Source of the DNA: Paraburkholderia madseniana
Lineage (GTDB): Bacteria; Pseudomonadota; Gammaproteobacteria; Burkholderiales; Burkholderiaceae
Reading direction: 5' to 3'
Assembly (NCBI RefSeq): GCF_009690905.1
Contig: NZ_VOSW01000033.1
Coordinates: forward strand, 1 to 64,000
Length of the DNA: 64,000 nt
The position numbers and the translations under genes were made by a program. Position 1 is the stretch's first letter, and every line of letters starts with the position of its first letter. The notes beneath the pieces are model-generated. The model ran no database searches, was not told where the DNA came from, and saw only the letters and a program-made list of their open reading frames with translations. Positions 8,830 to 16,782 of the stretch are shown one piece after another.

Positions 8830-9561
8830 TCAGACCGTATGCACCTCCGCTTCTGGAGGCGCGAGTGGAGCAGTACGCCTTGCGATCTTCTCGAGCCGGT
8901 AGCCGTAACTGTATATGGGAACGATACAGTAGCCATTTTGCGGGCGAAGGTCGAGCTTCACCCGCACCGCTGAGACGTGCGTGGAGAGGGTGCGCGTGAG
9001 GATCTCCGGAGAATGCTTCCAGACCATCTCGAATATGTGCGCGTGCGAAAGTGGCCGCCCGATGTTGCGAAAGAACAAAAGCGCAAGGTCGAATTCCTTC
9101 GTAGAGAGAGCGACAGGTTGGCTGCAAAGCGTGGCGCTTCTTTGCGCCAGGCCGAACTCGTAGTCCCCGAAGGTCTCTACCTCCGACCGGTGCTGTGGCC
9201 AGGCACTGCGCAACAGGTTCGTCACGCGCGCGAGCAACACCGCCGAGGGAACTGGCTTCACTACGTAGTCGTCAGCATCGGAAGTGAGGGCAGCCACGAT
9301 GTCGATCTCCGCCGAGCGGTTGGAGATGAACATGACCGGTAGCCTTGGCGGGCAGTTCTCGCGAATCCAGCGCAGCACTGCATCGCCGGGCATACCGGCC
9401 AGGTTCCAGTCCAGCGTGACAAGGTCAAAGCTTTCGCGCTGCAGGCGGTGAATGAACGCGTGGCCGGACGAGAACGCATGGCAGTCGTGGCCGGCAGGCG
9501 CAAGGGTCGCCGTGATGAATTCAAGGTCGACTGGTTTGTCGTGAACGATGGCGATTCGCAT
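8830..9561 (-). CDS. OmpR/PhoB-family response regulator (orphan)
   Basis: 243 residues, the usual size for the family. The receiver domain covers residues 1-120 with phosphoacceptor Asp51 (FDLVTLDWNLAGMPGD), Ser80 as the switch residue and Lys102 (DDYVVKPV). The acidic pocket reads H7-D8 rather than the usual two acids. A winged-helix DNA-binding domain follows (about 135-230: STKEFDLALLFF, RTLSTHVSAVRVKL, YGYRLEKI). It should bind DNA as a dimer when phosphorylated. No sensor kinase gene lies beside it, so its partner is elsewhere. The long reverse frame upstream of 9561 is not coding-like, and the ATG at 9561 is the natural family start. Confidence 0.85.
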   Translation of the reverse strand: MRIAIVHDKPVDLEFITATLAPAGHDCHAFSSGHAFIHRLQRESFDLVTLDWNLAGMPGDAVLRWIRENCPPRLPVMFISNRSAEIDIVAALTSDADDYVVKPVPSAVLLARVTNLLRSAWPQHRSEVETFGDYEFGLAQRSATLCSQPVALSTKEFDLALLFFRNIGRPLSHAHIFEMVWKHSPEILTRTLSTHVSAVRVKLDLRPQNGYCIVPIYSYGYRLEKIARRTAPLAPPEAEVHTV

Positions 9562-9719
9562 GATTACTGTCTCGTACAAGCAGGGGGCATTCAGGGAATG
9601 GCGCAGGCGCCGTGGACATCGCGCAGGGCGGTCCGCTGCACACGGCACACCGGGCAAGGCCAATTGCGGGCAAGGCCCGCTGCCTGACGCAGCAGGCCAT
9701 ACGGTTGAGAGCCGACTGG

Positions 9720-10379
9720 TTACCGGGCTTCCTGCCAGCCGTTGTCGGTCTTGATCATGCTGATCGTCTGCGTGAATTCCATGTCGACGTCGTCTGCAAG
9801 ATCCGTCGGCTTGCCCCTGAAAAAGTTGCTGAGGAACGGAAGGGTTACGTTGGGACACGTCTGCACGATCCTGCTCCGGAAGAACTGGCCCGGACTGTTG
9901 AGGTTCAGTCGGCTCGCCAGATTGCCCACCTCGATCTTTTCGTCCATCATCGGCTTGTACTGGTCCTGATGCTGCGCCTCGAATGTCTGCCCTGCGCTCA
10001 GATCGTTCGGGTTGGCGTCGACATAGGCCTGCTTCTGGCTGTAGTAATCGTTCGACTTCTGTTCCGCATCGGCTTTCATCGATTGATACCTGTCGTAAAG
10101 CGTGCTCCATTGCTTCACATAGTCTTTGACGTCACTGTCGGGTGACATGCGAACCGTGTAATGGACCTCGACCCGGTAGTCGCTCCCGCTGTCGCCCGGA
10201 ATGCCGTTCGTCTTTTTGAAGCCTTTGAGCTCGAAGTATTTGCAGTCGCCAAGCGTATCCGTGACAGCCTGCTTCGCGTCGCTTTCAGAAGGGGCGCTGT
10301 GTTCGCAAGCGGCGAGACTTGCGGTGATGCAGGCGTACAGCGCGAGTCGAGCGAATCCCATATCGCATTTGATCTTCAT
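9720..10379 (-). CDS. Predicted lipoprotein, 219 aa
   Basis: It begins MKIKCDMGFARLALYACITAS with lipobox LAAC at about residues 22-25, so lipidation at Cys25 is expected. The mature part is hydrophilic with a helical Gln/Lys/Tyr-rich stretch (residues about 85-135, QKSNDYYSQKQAYVDANPND). It ends with a strand-rich section ending NGWQEAR. An AGGA lies ten bases before the ATG at 10379. Family unknown. It sits upstream of, and in the same direction as, the response regulator, but 158 bases separate them. Confidence 0.6.
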   Translation of the reverse strand: MKIKCDMGFARLALYACITASLAACEHSAPSESDAKQAVTDTLGDCKYFELKGFKKTNGIPGDSGSDYRVEVHYTVRMSPDSDVKDYVKQWSTLYDRYQSMKADAEQKSNDYYSQKQAYVDANPNDLSAGQTFEAQHQDQYKPMMDEKIEVGNLASRLNLNSPGQFFRSRIVQTCPNVTLPFLSNFFRGKPTDLADDVDMEFTQTISMIKTDNGWQEAR

Positions 10380-10476
10380 GATGTCGTGTTCCTGTTGAAG
10401 TGGTGGATGGTTTTGTGGCGTCCGACGGTGTCTCCCTTGTATGGCGGAGCGTGTCCCGTACGGATTAAAGGAAAAA

Positions 10477-10860
10477 TCAGACGCGAGCCGCGATAGTCTG
10501 GATATGCTTCATCCAGATGGTCGCTGATGGCAGGCGCTCAACGAGCGCGACGAGCTTTGAGTCGGCGCCGTGCGCCTTGACGCAACTGTCGTTGAGGATC
10601 GCCGCCTGCAGATAGAAAAGAAACGCCGGTGCGCCGGTGCCCAGTGCTTCGGCCACGGCGCCCAGTGACTCGACTTCGTCCAGTAGCTCACGCACGAAGC
10701 GCGAAGACAGGCCGGAGCGATTCATCGTAACGATTGCCTCAACTGCAAGGTCAGCGGCTGAGCCGGGATCGTCGACAGGGATTTCAGCTTGAGTAATTGC
10801 CTGAGACTCGACGAGACACCGCATTACATCGTCGAAAAAGTCAGTGCACGAATAAGCCAT
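10477..10860 (-). CDS. Hypothetical protein, 127 aa
   Basis: Soluble helical protein starting MAYSCTDFFDDVMRCLVES. GGAG sits six bases before the ATG at 10860. No recognised domain and no membrane segment. It is the downstream-most member of the leftward plasmid/ICE-type block, though the gap to its neighbour means it may be independent. Confidence 0.55.
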   Translation of the reverse strand: MAYSCTDFFDDVMRCLVESQAITQAEIPVDDPGSAADLAVEAIVTMNRSGLSSRFVRELLDEVESLGAVAEALGTGAPAFLFYLQAAILNDSCVKAHGADSKLVALVERLPSATIWMKHIQTIAARV

Positions 10861-11000
10861 GAGCTGCTCCAGAACTGATTACCGGACAGATCTCCCCAGC
10901 CGGGAGACTTGCGCGTTTGGGTGAGAGAAAAAACGAATGCGGCGATCAGGCCACGCGCGCGAACTGCCGGTCTGTTACGACTGTGCCGACGCGGCCAGCG

Positions 11001-11399
11001 TTACTCCGGTTGGCCCACATCTCCATCGGTTACGTGCGTCGGCTCCCCGTCGTGCGTTGACGTTGCATCGCCGGTCTCTGTGTCCAGTGTCGTCAGGCAT
11101 GCCCGGAAGATCGGTGCGCCCAGCAGGCCACTGCGTTCGAGCGCGATCAGGCGCTCGCGGCGCATGTTCGCGGGGTGGGATGAATCGCCGACGAGCTGCC
11201 ATACCGCGTCAATCAGAGCGTCCCGTGCTGCGCGCCGCTGAATCAGGTATGCCACTCCGGCGAGCGGCCCGATGCACGCGGCCGCGATGATCCAGCCGGC
11301 TGGCCGGAGGCAAACGCGGTTAGCCCGTAGCCGGTGCATGTCGAGGGCAATGCCGAGTGCCGTCGCTACTGCGCCGGACAGCCAGACGAGTTGAAACAT
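11001..11399 (-). CDS. Small membrane protein, 132 aa
   Basis: The start at 11399 is fixed by an excellent AAGGAGG five bases upstream; longer in-frame starts have no such site. Two hydrophobic segments are visible: one at the N-terminus (VWLSGAVATALGIALDM) and one around residues 38-55 (AGWIIAAACIGPLAGVAYLI). A soluble, Asp/Thr/Gly-rich tail follows. It is divergent from the XRE regulator at 11466 and shares the short promoter region with its palindrome, so it may be controlled by that regulator. Function unknown. Confidence 0.6.
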   Translation of the reverse strand: MFQLVWLSGAVATALGIALDMHRLRANRVCLRPAGWIIAAACIGPLAGVAYLIQRRAARDALIDAVWQLVGDSSHPANMRRERLIALERSGLLGAPIFRACLTTLDTETGDATSTHDGEPTHVTDGDVGQPE

Positions 11400-11415
11400 G
11401 TAAACCTCCTTGAAT

Positions 11416-11431
11416 ATACCGTATACGGATA
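11416..11431. promoter_or_regulatory. Candidate operator for the divergent XRE regulator
   Basis: CCGTATACGG at 11419-11428 is a perfect 10-bp palindrome in the 66-base gap between the divergent membrane-protein and XRE genes. A related half (GAATATCCG) follows at about 11434-11442, giving two similar GAATAT(A)CCG blocks. The position between divergent starts is typical of an autoregulatory operator. Binding is inferred. Confidence 0.4.
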
Positions 11432-11465
11432 CAGAATATCCGTTTTGTGTATCTAGAATTTCCCC

Positions 11466-11723
11466 ATGACCCATCCGATCCACGACCCCCGCTATCAGCG
11501 GATCGCGACGCTGCTCGCGGACTTGCGCAAGCAGCGCGGCTTGCTGCAACAGGAAGTCGCGGACCGGCTCGGACGGCCACAAGCTTTCGTTTCGAAGGCC
11601 GAGAGTGGCGTCCGCCGCCTCGATCTCGTTGAGCTGATGGACTTCCTCCGGGTGCTCGATGCCGATCCGCATGCATTTATCGATGCGTTGCTGGATCAGC
11701 CCATGTCGTCGTTGCCGCGCTGA
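11466..11723 (+). CDS. XRE-family (Cro/CI-type) transcriptional regulator, 85 aa
   Basis: A single helix-turn-helix domain fills the protein: RIATLLADLRKQRGLLQQEV, then ADRLGRPQAFVSKAESGVRR (recognition helix) and LVELMDFLRVLDADP. Size and order match the minimal XRE repressors found on plasmids and integrative elements. It is the only rightward gene in the 10.5-18.5 kb block and faces a palindrome in its own promoter, so autorepression and control of the neighbouring leftward genes are likely. Confidence 0.8.
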   Translation: MTHPIHDPRYQRIATLLADLRKQRGLLQQEVADRLGRPQAFVSKAESGVRRLDLVELMDFLRVLDADPHAFIDALLDQPMSSLPR

Positions 11724-11726
11724 CCG

Positions 11727-12026
11727 CTAGTAGTCGCCGGGCAACAGGAACGTGGTGGCGGAGCGGTCCCACTCGGTGATGACCCAGACTGTCTGCTGGT
11801 TGGGCAGCACGTAGCTGGACAGGATGCGCAGTCCAGCTTCGACCGACAGCTCGTTTTGCTGCCGATCAGATTCGGACAGGTCGCCCCAGTCGCCGCGAAG
11901 GTGGCGGATGAGCAGGTCGAGAATCGAGACTTTCGCGTCGGCGATGACTTGCAGTGCGGCAGGCGTGGCGAAGATCCGGCCAGGCCTGAAGCGCGGTCTG
12001 GCGTGGTGGGTTGAAGGCAGATTCAT
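11727..12026 (-). CDS. Small conserved accessory-element protein, 99 aa
   Basis: The start at 12026 has AGGAG nine bases upstream. The sequence around FRPGRIFATPAALQV, then HLRGDWGDLSESDRQQNE and ending with a TTFLLPGDY signature, belongs to a small family I recall as common on proteobacterial plasmids and integrative elements. It is sometimes labelled as a restriction-modification subunit without evidence. The biochemical role is unknown. It converges with the XRE gene, their stops being only a few bases apart. Confidence 0.6.
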   Translation of the reverse strand: MNLPSTHHARPRFRPGRIFATPAALQVIADAKVSILDLLIRHLRGDWGDLSESDRQQNELSVEAGLRILSSYVLPNQQTVWVITEWDRSATTFLLPGDY

Positions 12027-12152
12027 GGTGATGATCTCCTGAATATGGGCGAACACCGGCCTCCGGCTGGGCCGGAAGCGTGTGGGTGAAGTGCAGGCGA
12101 AGGGCCGGCGAGCCGACGGCAGGCGTCGGCGCACGGGCAGGCGGATGAAGCG

Positions 12153-12410
12153 TTACGGCTTGTCGTGAGATGCCGGCCGTACGGCTCGTCCGAGCGCATC
12201 GAGCAGCATTGCGGCGTTGGTGTGCAGTGCAGGCAGGATGTCCGCTGCACCCGGCATGGATGCGAGCGAACGCACCAGTTCGCGTTTCCGGTACTGTTCG
12301 TAGCACAGGGCGGCGGCGATGCTGATCGCCGTGATGCTCGCCGCGACGCCGATCCCCTTGAGCCAGGGGCAAGGGCGCGGCGGGCGATAGATGAAAGGGG
12401 TTTGATGCAT
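12153..12410 (-). CDS. Small single-span membrane protein, 85 aa
   Basis: The start at 12410 is supported by AGGAG five bases upstream. A Pro-rich N-terminus (FIYRPPRPCPWLKG) is followed by one membrane segment (IGVAASITAISIAAALCYEQ, residues about 20-38). A cytoplasmic or periplasmic helical tail follows. It belongs to the leftward block of small accessory genes with regular spacing. Function unknown. Confidence 0.5.
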   Translation of the reverse strand: MHQTPFIYRPPRPCPWLKGIGVAASITAISIAAALCYEQYRKRELVRSLASMPGAADILPALHTNAAMLLDALGRAVRPASHDKP

Positions 12411-12513
12411 GGTTTCTCCTGATAAGGGACGAGCGTGTGCCTCCGGACAGGGCCGGATGCGAGGTCTCTGAAGCAAGGGAAAGGGAAGTAGACGCAGGAC
12501 GCGTCCGGGGGAA

Positions 12514-13323
12514 CTACCGTGCTTCCGAGGCGAGCGCGTTCGGGTAGTGCTTCGCGAGAATCAGGTTCATCTTCTCGACCAGTTCGGGCCGCTTGAACGT
12601 TACGTGCCCGTTGCCGTTTGCGAACCAGCGCAGATGGAAGTAGGCGTTTTCGGCTTGAGTCTGCCGCGCCTGACGCGCCTCCGAGATAAAGCAGTACGCG
12701 CCGTGCCGGTGATCCGGCTCGGGCTTGCCGTCGAGTACGCAGAACACCCGGATCAGGTCGTCCAGCTCGTCGGTGACGCGGTGATTCGTGCTCCCTTGCG
12801 AGAGCAGGTATTTCACGATGATCCGCTTGCCGAATTTGAACGGCTGGTTGGTCCTGTAATCCCACGACAGCCGCCGGAAGCACTGAAGCACACCGCGTTC
12901 GAACATGTCGCCGCGCGAGCCGTAGAGCTGCGCGAACGTGGCTTCGATGTTGGCGGCAGTGAGTTCGGGTACGTCGCCTTCGGCAAGCTGTTTGTTCCAC
13001 TGCTCGCGGGCGCGGGCATCCATGAAGGTGCGCAGTCCCGATTCGGACAGCAGGTAACTCCAGCCGCGTGTGTCGATCACGCTGACGATGGCGGCTTCAG
13101 CCTCGTCGCGCTTTGCATACTCCCCGGTAATAGTTGACCTGCCGCGACAGCCATAGTTGTCGTCGACGACGAGCCTGGGGAATCCTAGGTGTGCAGCCCG
13201 CGCGAGCTGCTCGGCTTCGGTGAGCAGATCGAGGGCGGCGCGCACGCGTTCGACGACGGCGACGCGCTGGTTGGCGAGATTGGTGATGCTGACGCTTTTG
13301 ACGAGATCGGTTGTGGTATCCAT
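12514..13323 (-). CDS. DUF4942-type protein, 269 aa
   Basis: Residues about 135-260 carry the hallmark order of this domain: a Phe/Arg-rich helix (MFERGVLQCFRRLSWDY), a lysine-containing strand (FKFGKRIIVKYLL), LDDLIRVFCVLDGKPEP and a C-terminal WFANGNGHVTFKRPELVEKM. Such proteins occur on integrative and conjugative elements and phage-like plasmids, sometimes fused to methyltransferases. Here only the DUF part is present. The N-terminus is a helical Ala/Glu-rich region. The molecular function is not known. It sits among other plasmid-type genes on the same strand. Confidence 0.6.
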   Translation of the reverse strand: MDTTTDLVKSVSITNLANQRVAVVERVRAALDLLTEAEQLARAAHLGFPRLVVDDNYGCRGRSTITGEYAKRDEAEAAIVSVIDTRGWSYLLSESGLRTFMDARAREQWNKQLAEGDVPELTAANIEATFAQLYGSRGDMFERGVLQCFRRLSWDYRTNQPFKFGKRIIVKYLLSQGSTNHRVTDELDDLIRVFCVLDGKPEPDHRHGAYCFISEARQARQTQAENAYFHLRWFANGNGHVTFKRPELVEKMNLILAKHYPNALASEAR

Positions 13324-13389
13324 AGGGCTCCGGCCAGGATGGTGTGAAAGGGGGTAAAGGAAGGGAGAAAGCGCGAGGCGTGCGGATCG

Positions 13390-13650
13390 TCATGCCAGTT
13401 CGTACGTGTGGCGCCCAGCGCCTGCACGATTCCAGATCGTGACAAGGCGCAGGCAGTTGGTCGGGTTCGCACACTCCGGGAACGGCGCCGCAGTGAGCGC
13501 GCGGAACTGTATTGCCGTGAACTCCTCCTCGCGGCAGTACGGCAGGCCATCGTGGGTCGTCGTTGTCATCCGGTACTTCGGGAGCACAAGCGCCGGACGA
13601 TTGCGACGCCAGCGCCGGTACCCGAATGGGGCGTGCAGCTCGCAGGTCAT
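13390..13650 (-). CDS. Hypothetical protein, 86 aa
   Basis: Arg-rich small protein with a central acidic stretch (LPYCREEEFTAIQFRAL) and a Cys pair (CANPTNC). No clear ribosome binding site precedes the ATG at 13650, and a shorter start 27 codons in is possible. Collinear with its neighbours in the leftward block. Family unknown. Confidence 0.4.
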   Translation of the reverse strand: MTCELHAPFGYRRWRRNRPALVLPKYRMTTTTHDGLPYCREEEFTAIQFRALTAAPFPECANPTNCLRLVTIWNRAGAGRHTYELA

Positions 13651-13696
13651 GTCGATGAAGGAACAGGAAAGGAGACAGCCGGGCGCGGAGCCCGGC

Positions 13697-14737
13697 TTAT
13701 GCCGTAACGTTGCGTTCGGCGAGCTGGCGGCGCAGTGTTACGGCCCTGGCCTGAGAACAGCCAAGGTGTCGGCGGATGTCAGAGACGGTCGGGCGCATGC
13801 GACCGGCCGCGACGTCACGGGCGAGCTGTGTCACGTCGTCATCGGCCGGTTCGGCGACCGGTAACGGCGTGACGGGATCGTCCTGCGGCGCGGGATTGGC
13901 GGTCATGGCTCCGTGACTAACGGTCGCCGATGCGTGAGTGGATTTGAATGTCGTTACTGCTGGCTGAGTCACGTGAGTCGCATCCGTGACTGGTTCCGGC
14001 CGCAGTGTGATGTCAGGCGGAGTCACGGCGCCGACTGGAGCGGGCGCGGGTGGCGGCCGAAGCGCGACGGTCCACAACAAACAGGCCACTCCTTCCAGGA
14101 CTGCGGCGAACACGAGCCCCGACAGTAGGTCGATGCGTCCGGTAGTCGTGCCGAGTAACACAGCGAGTCGCGACGTGACTGGATCGGCGCGTAGCGCGTC
14201 ACGCTGGGCCGTGACTCGATCGTCCACTACCTGCTGACGCCGGATGTCGTTAGCTTCGGCATCGAGCGCATCAAGCTTTGCACCGAGCGTGACGCGACGC
14301 GCTTCGAGTCCTGAACAGTCACGCGGACAATGCTGCGACTGGGCGAACGCAAGCTGACGCATTAACGTTGTCCGTTCCCACATCACGACCGTCAGGCTGC
14401 GAGCGGATGCAGGGGCTGGGACAGCGCTCACGGTCAACGCCCGTAGCTCTCCCGCATGCTGCTGGGCGAGCACGAAGAACAGGGTGTGCCCGTAACACGC
14501 GGTTGCCAGACACGCTCCCCATAGAAGGCTACCTGTGCCGCGCACTGGGAGCGGCGCATTCCGGAGCAACGCCGGCAACAGATGCGCGCTCGTGACGAGC
14601 ACCATGCCGATCGCGACCCACACGATGCGTTCGGGCAGTGAGCCTCCGCGCTGCCAGCCTGCCAGGATCGACAGACTAAGCGCGGTGCCCGTTGCGCCAA
14701 TTGCCAGCCCGAACGCCCAGCGGGACGTCGCAGTCAT
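13697..14737 (-). CDS. Membrane protein with C-terminal helix-turn-helix-like segment, 346 aa
   Basis: Three N-terminal membrane segments (around FGLAIGATGTALSLSILAG, IVWVAIGMVLVTSAHLL and LLWGACLATACYGHTLFFVL) and one near residue 215 (DLLSGLVFAAVLEGVACLLW) frame a long helical loop. A Pro/Thr-rich linker follows. The last 45 residues (RPTVSDIRRHLGCSQARAVT) look like a small helix-turn-helix. The start overlaps the stop of the upstream gene by ATGA (14734-14737), so they are coupled. The layout resembles membrane proteins of plasmid/ICE backbones. Role unknown. Confidence 0.6.
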   Translation of the reverse strand: MTATSRWAFGLAIGATGTALSLSILAGWQRGGSLPERIVWVAIGMVLVTSAHLLPALLRNAPLPVRGTGSLLWGACLATACYGHTLFFVLAQQHAGELRALTVSAVPAPASARSLTVVMWERTTLMRQLAFAQSQHCPRDCSGLEARRVTLGAKLDALDAEANDIRRQQVVDDRVTAQRDALRADPVTSRLAVLLGTTTGRIDLLSGLVFAAVLEGVACLLWTVALRPPPAPAPVGAVTPPDITLRPEPVTDATHVTQPAVTTFKSTHASATVSHGAMTANPAPQDDPVTPLPVAEPADDDVTQLARDVAAGRMRPTVSDIRRHLGCSQARAVTLRRQLAERNVTA

Positions 14738-15660
14738 GCCGCCGCTCCACCAAGCAGCACGGCCTTGCGTTCCAGCTTGTCGCGCAGCGTTGACGGGCGC
14801 GGTGTGGTCGTATCGGTCGTGCCGCCATCCTTCGAGTCCGGAAGGACCGAAGCGGCGTCGGGGTAGAACTCCTCCGCGACTGCCGCCCGCTCTTCCGGGC
14901 TGTCCTCGAATGCACCGTTCGCAAATCCTGCACGGGCCGCCGCATCGAGCGCCGCCTGATCGAACCCGGCTGCCCGCCGTCGGGTATCGAGTTCCTTTGC
15001 CTGCGTCAGCGCGTCTTCCAGCGTGCCGCCCGACCGCACGCCGAGGTCAACGTAGTAGATCGGAGTTCTGTAGCTTTGCGTGGTCGACTTGCCCCGCAGC
15101 TTCAGTTCGAGCGGCAGGCAGGCAAGCAGGTTGCCGGACACGGCGCGGAAGTAATGCAGACGCGCGGCGAGCGTACGAATGGAATTGAAGGATGTCGTCC
15201 TAAAAATGAAACTGCCCATCTCGTCTTCGTCGCCGACGATGACGTTCAGCCGCGCGTACGGCTTGCAGTTGCCTTTTTGACCGAACGCACAGCCGTCGGG
15301 CGAGGGGCAGGGCAGGCTCTCGATACCGTTGCCGTCTTCGCCGATTCGCCGGCACGTTTCGCCGTTGCCGACGCACACGGGCCGGCCAGTATCGCGATCG
15401 AACAGGCTGTAGTCGGCCCGGAGGTTTAGGTCGGGGTCGGCGAACAGCATGCGGACCGGAATCGAGCGCAGCTTGCCCGATGTCGCCTTCCGCAACTGTT
15501 CGTTGAGTGGATGGAGCATCCATTCGCCGCGTTGCTGCACCTGGGTGGTGAGCGTAAATTGGTCATCCTTCTCTGGCAGGCGCTTGCCTTGCTTTTCGAC
15601 AACCCTGCCAATCGAGATGCGCCCCACAACGGGCGGAGTGATGGAAAGTCCCTTGAGCAT
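14734..15660 (-). CDS. Recombination-directionality-factor-like, Cys-rich metal-binding protein, 308 aa
   Basis: After an N-terminal GLSITPPVVGRISIGR strand there is a Cys cluster at about residues 115-155. It includes VCVGNGETCRRIGEDGNG, then LPCPSPDGCAFGQKGNC followed by KPYARLNV. This pattern matches a family on integrative elements and phages that is annotated either as a gp3-like recombination directionality factor or as a hydrolase/metal-binding protein. The Cys residues probably bind zinc. A disordered acidic C-terminus follows. It is coupled to the downstream membrane-protein gene and 52 bases after the YqaJ gene, so these look like one operon. The assignment is from memory of the family, not a search. 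Confidence 0.55.
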   Translation of the reverse strand: MLKGLSITPPVVGRISIGRVVEKQGKRLPEKDDQFTLTTQVQQRGEWMLHPLNEQLRKATSGKLRSIPVRMLFADPDLNLRADYSLFDRDTGRPVCVGNGETCRRIGEDGNGIESLPCPSPDGCAFGQKGNCKPYARLNVIVGDEDEMGSFIFRTTSFNSIRTLAARLHYFRAVSGNLLACLPLELKLRGKSTTQSYRTPIYYVDLGVRSGGTLEDALTQAKELDTRRRAAGFDQAALDAAARAGFANGAFEDSPEERAAVAEEFYPDAASVLPDSKDGGTTDTTTPRPSTLRDKLERKAVLLGGAAA

Positions 15661-15712
15661 GGTGTTTCTCCTTGGATAGACAGAGGACGGGGGAAGACGG
15701 AAAGCGGGTAAG

Positions 15713-16708
15713 TCAGGTGGAAACGAGAAAGCGCCGGGTGCCGGGCTTTGAGGCGACGTATTGCTGTTCGAACTCGGGGTGATCGACGAGTAACCGTTTC
15801 AGATCGACGGTGGACGAATCCCTGCTGCGTTTGAACGAGACTTCGCCGGTTTCAAACACCGCCCGTGTGGCGTCGCCCATCGCCTGTTGCAGGGTCTGCT
15901 TCAGTTGCGTTTCGATCATCTGGCGGCCTTCAATTTCAGCCCGCACGGCAACCAGATCGGCGAAGACCGAGGACAGGTTGCGATCGCCAGTGAAATCGAC
16001 CGTGCCGCCGTTGCCCGGATACAGGTGACGCAAGGCACGGTCGGCCGATTCGGAGCCATCCGCCGGGGGCGGCGTATCGGACTCCACGAACTGCCAGAAG
16101 CGCGCTTCGAGTTCAATCAGCCGGGCAATGAGCCCGTCGTCACGAGCGATGCGATGCACCTCGAGCGCCTGGCCGCAGAGCAACACGGCGACATCGGCGG
16201 TGTGCTTGCCGGTGACAGCCAGCTGATGCTGGACCTGCAACTGCACATACTCGGGTCCCCCATCCCGCCATAGCCGCGCACCAAATTCCCCCGCTGTTTT
16301 GCATTCCAGAATCTGCACGTCTGGCACGCCGACGATTTCACGATCGAGGTTCGCGAGCATGAAAGGGATCGTCGGATGCTGGAGTACCGCGTTGACCTTG
16401 CGCACGCGATTGCCGGTCTGCTGCGTGTAGGCAGCCGCGACGATCGGCTCAAGGAGGGTGCCCCAGTAGACGGGCTCTGTGGTGTCGTGCGGATCGGGCT
16501 TCGCAAGCCCGGTATCCCTCCCGGTCTTATCGAGCCACAGTTCCAGTGGGCTCATGTAGGGATTGAGTCCTACGGCTGCCGCCGCATCGGAGCCGCCGAT
16601 TCCGCTCTTCCTGAGCTTCAGCCAGTCCTCGCGTGGAAGATCCTTCGTTTCAACGAGTCGCAATGCCGGACGGCTCCTGCCACGTCCAGCTGTTTCAGGT
16701 TCAGACAT
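15713..16708 (-). CDS. YqaJ-family viral recombinase/exonuclease, 331 aa
   Basis: The start at 16708 has GGGAGG five bases upstream. The N-terminal half has the YqaJ/lambda-exonuclease signature: RKSGIGGSDAAAAVGLNPY, then PLELWLDKTG, a Trp-Gly-x-x-Leu-Glu-Pro segment and the catalytic PDVQILECKTAGEF (Asp, Glu and Lys of the PD-(D/E)XK core). The enzyme should degrade or process double-strand DNA ends to feed a single-strand annealing reaction, usually with a RecT/Bet partner. I see no such partner here. The gene starts right after the terminator of the DUF932 gene and leads into the RDF-like gene, consistent with a recombination module of a plasmid or integrative element. Confidence 0.8.
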   Translation of the reverse strand: MSEPETAGRGRSRPALRLVETKDLPREDWLKLRKSGIGGSDAAAAVGLNPYMSPLELWLDKTGRDTGLAKPDPHDTTEPVYWGTLLEPIVAAAYTQQTGNRVRKVNAVLQHPTIPFMLANLDREIVGVPDVQILECKTAGEFGARLWRDGGPEYVQLQVQHQLAVTGKHTADVAVLLCGQALEVHRIARDDGLIARLIELEARFWQFVESDTPPPADGSESADRALRHLYPGNGGTVDFTGDRNLSSVFADLVAVRAEIEGRQMIETQLKQTLQQAMGDATRAVFETGEVSFKRSRDSSTVDLKRLLVDHPEFEQQYVASKPGTRRFLVST

Positions 16709-16724
16709 GAACGCCTCCCTAAAT

Positions 16725-16760
16725 GAAAAAAGCCCGGTGAGCCGAAGCTCAACCGGGCGC
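16725..16760 (-). terminator. Rho-independent terminator after the DUF932 gene
   Basis: On the reverse strand GCCCGGT-T-GAGC, loop TTCG, then GCTCACCGGGC is followed directly by TTTTTT. The stem is 11 bp with one bulged T. It lies between the DUF932 stop (16783) and the YqaJ start (16708), so it should end DUF932 transcription. Confidence 0.85.
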
Positions 16761-16782
16761 TTATGCCGTAGCGATGGAACGC

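Noticed and set aside
8831..10110. Longer 426-codon version of the response regulator
   Set aside because: The first 183 codons are Gln/Arg-rich antisense of the upstream lipoprotein gene; the family start is the ATG at 9561.
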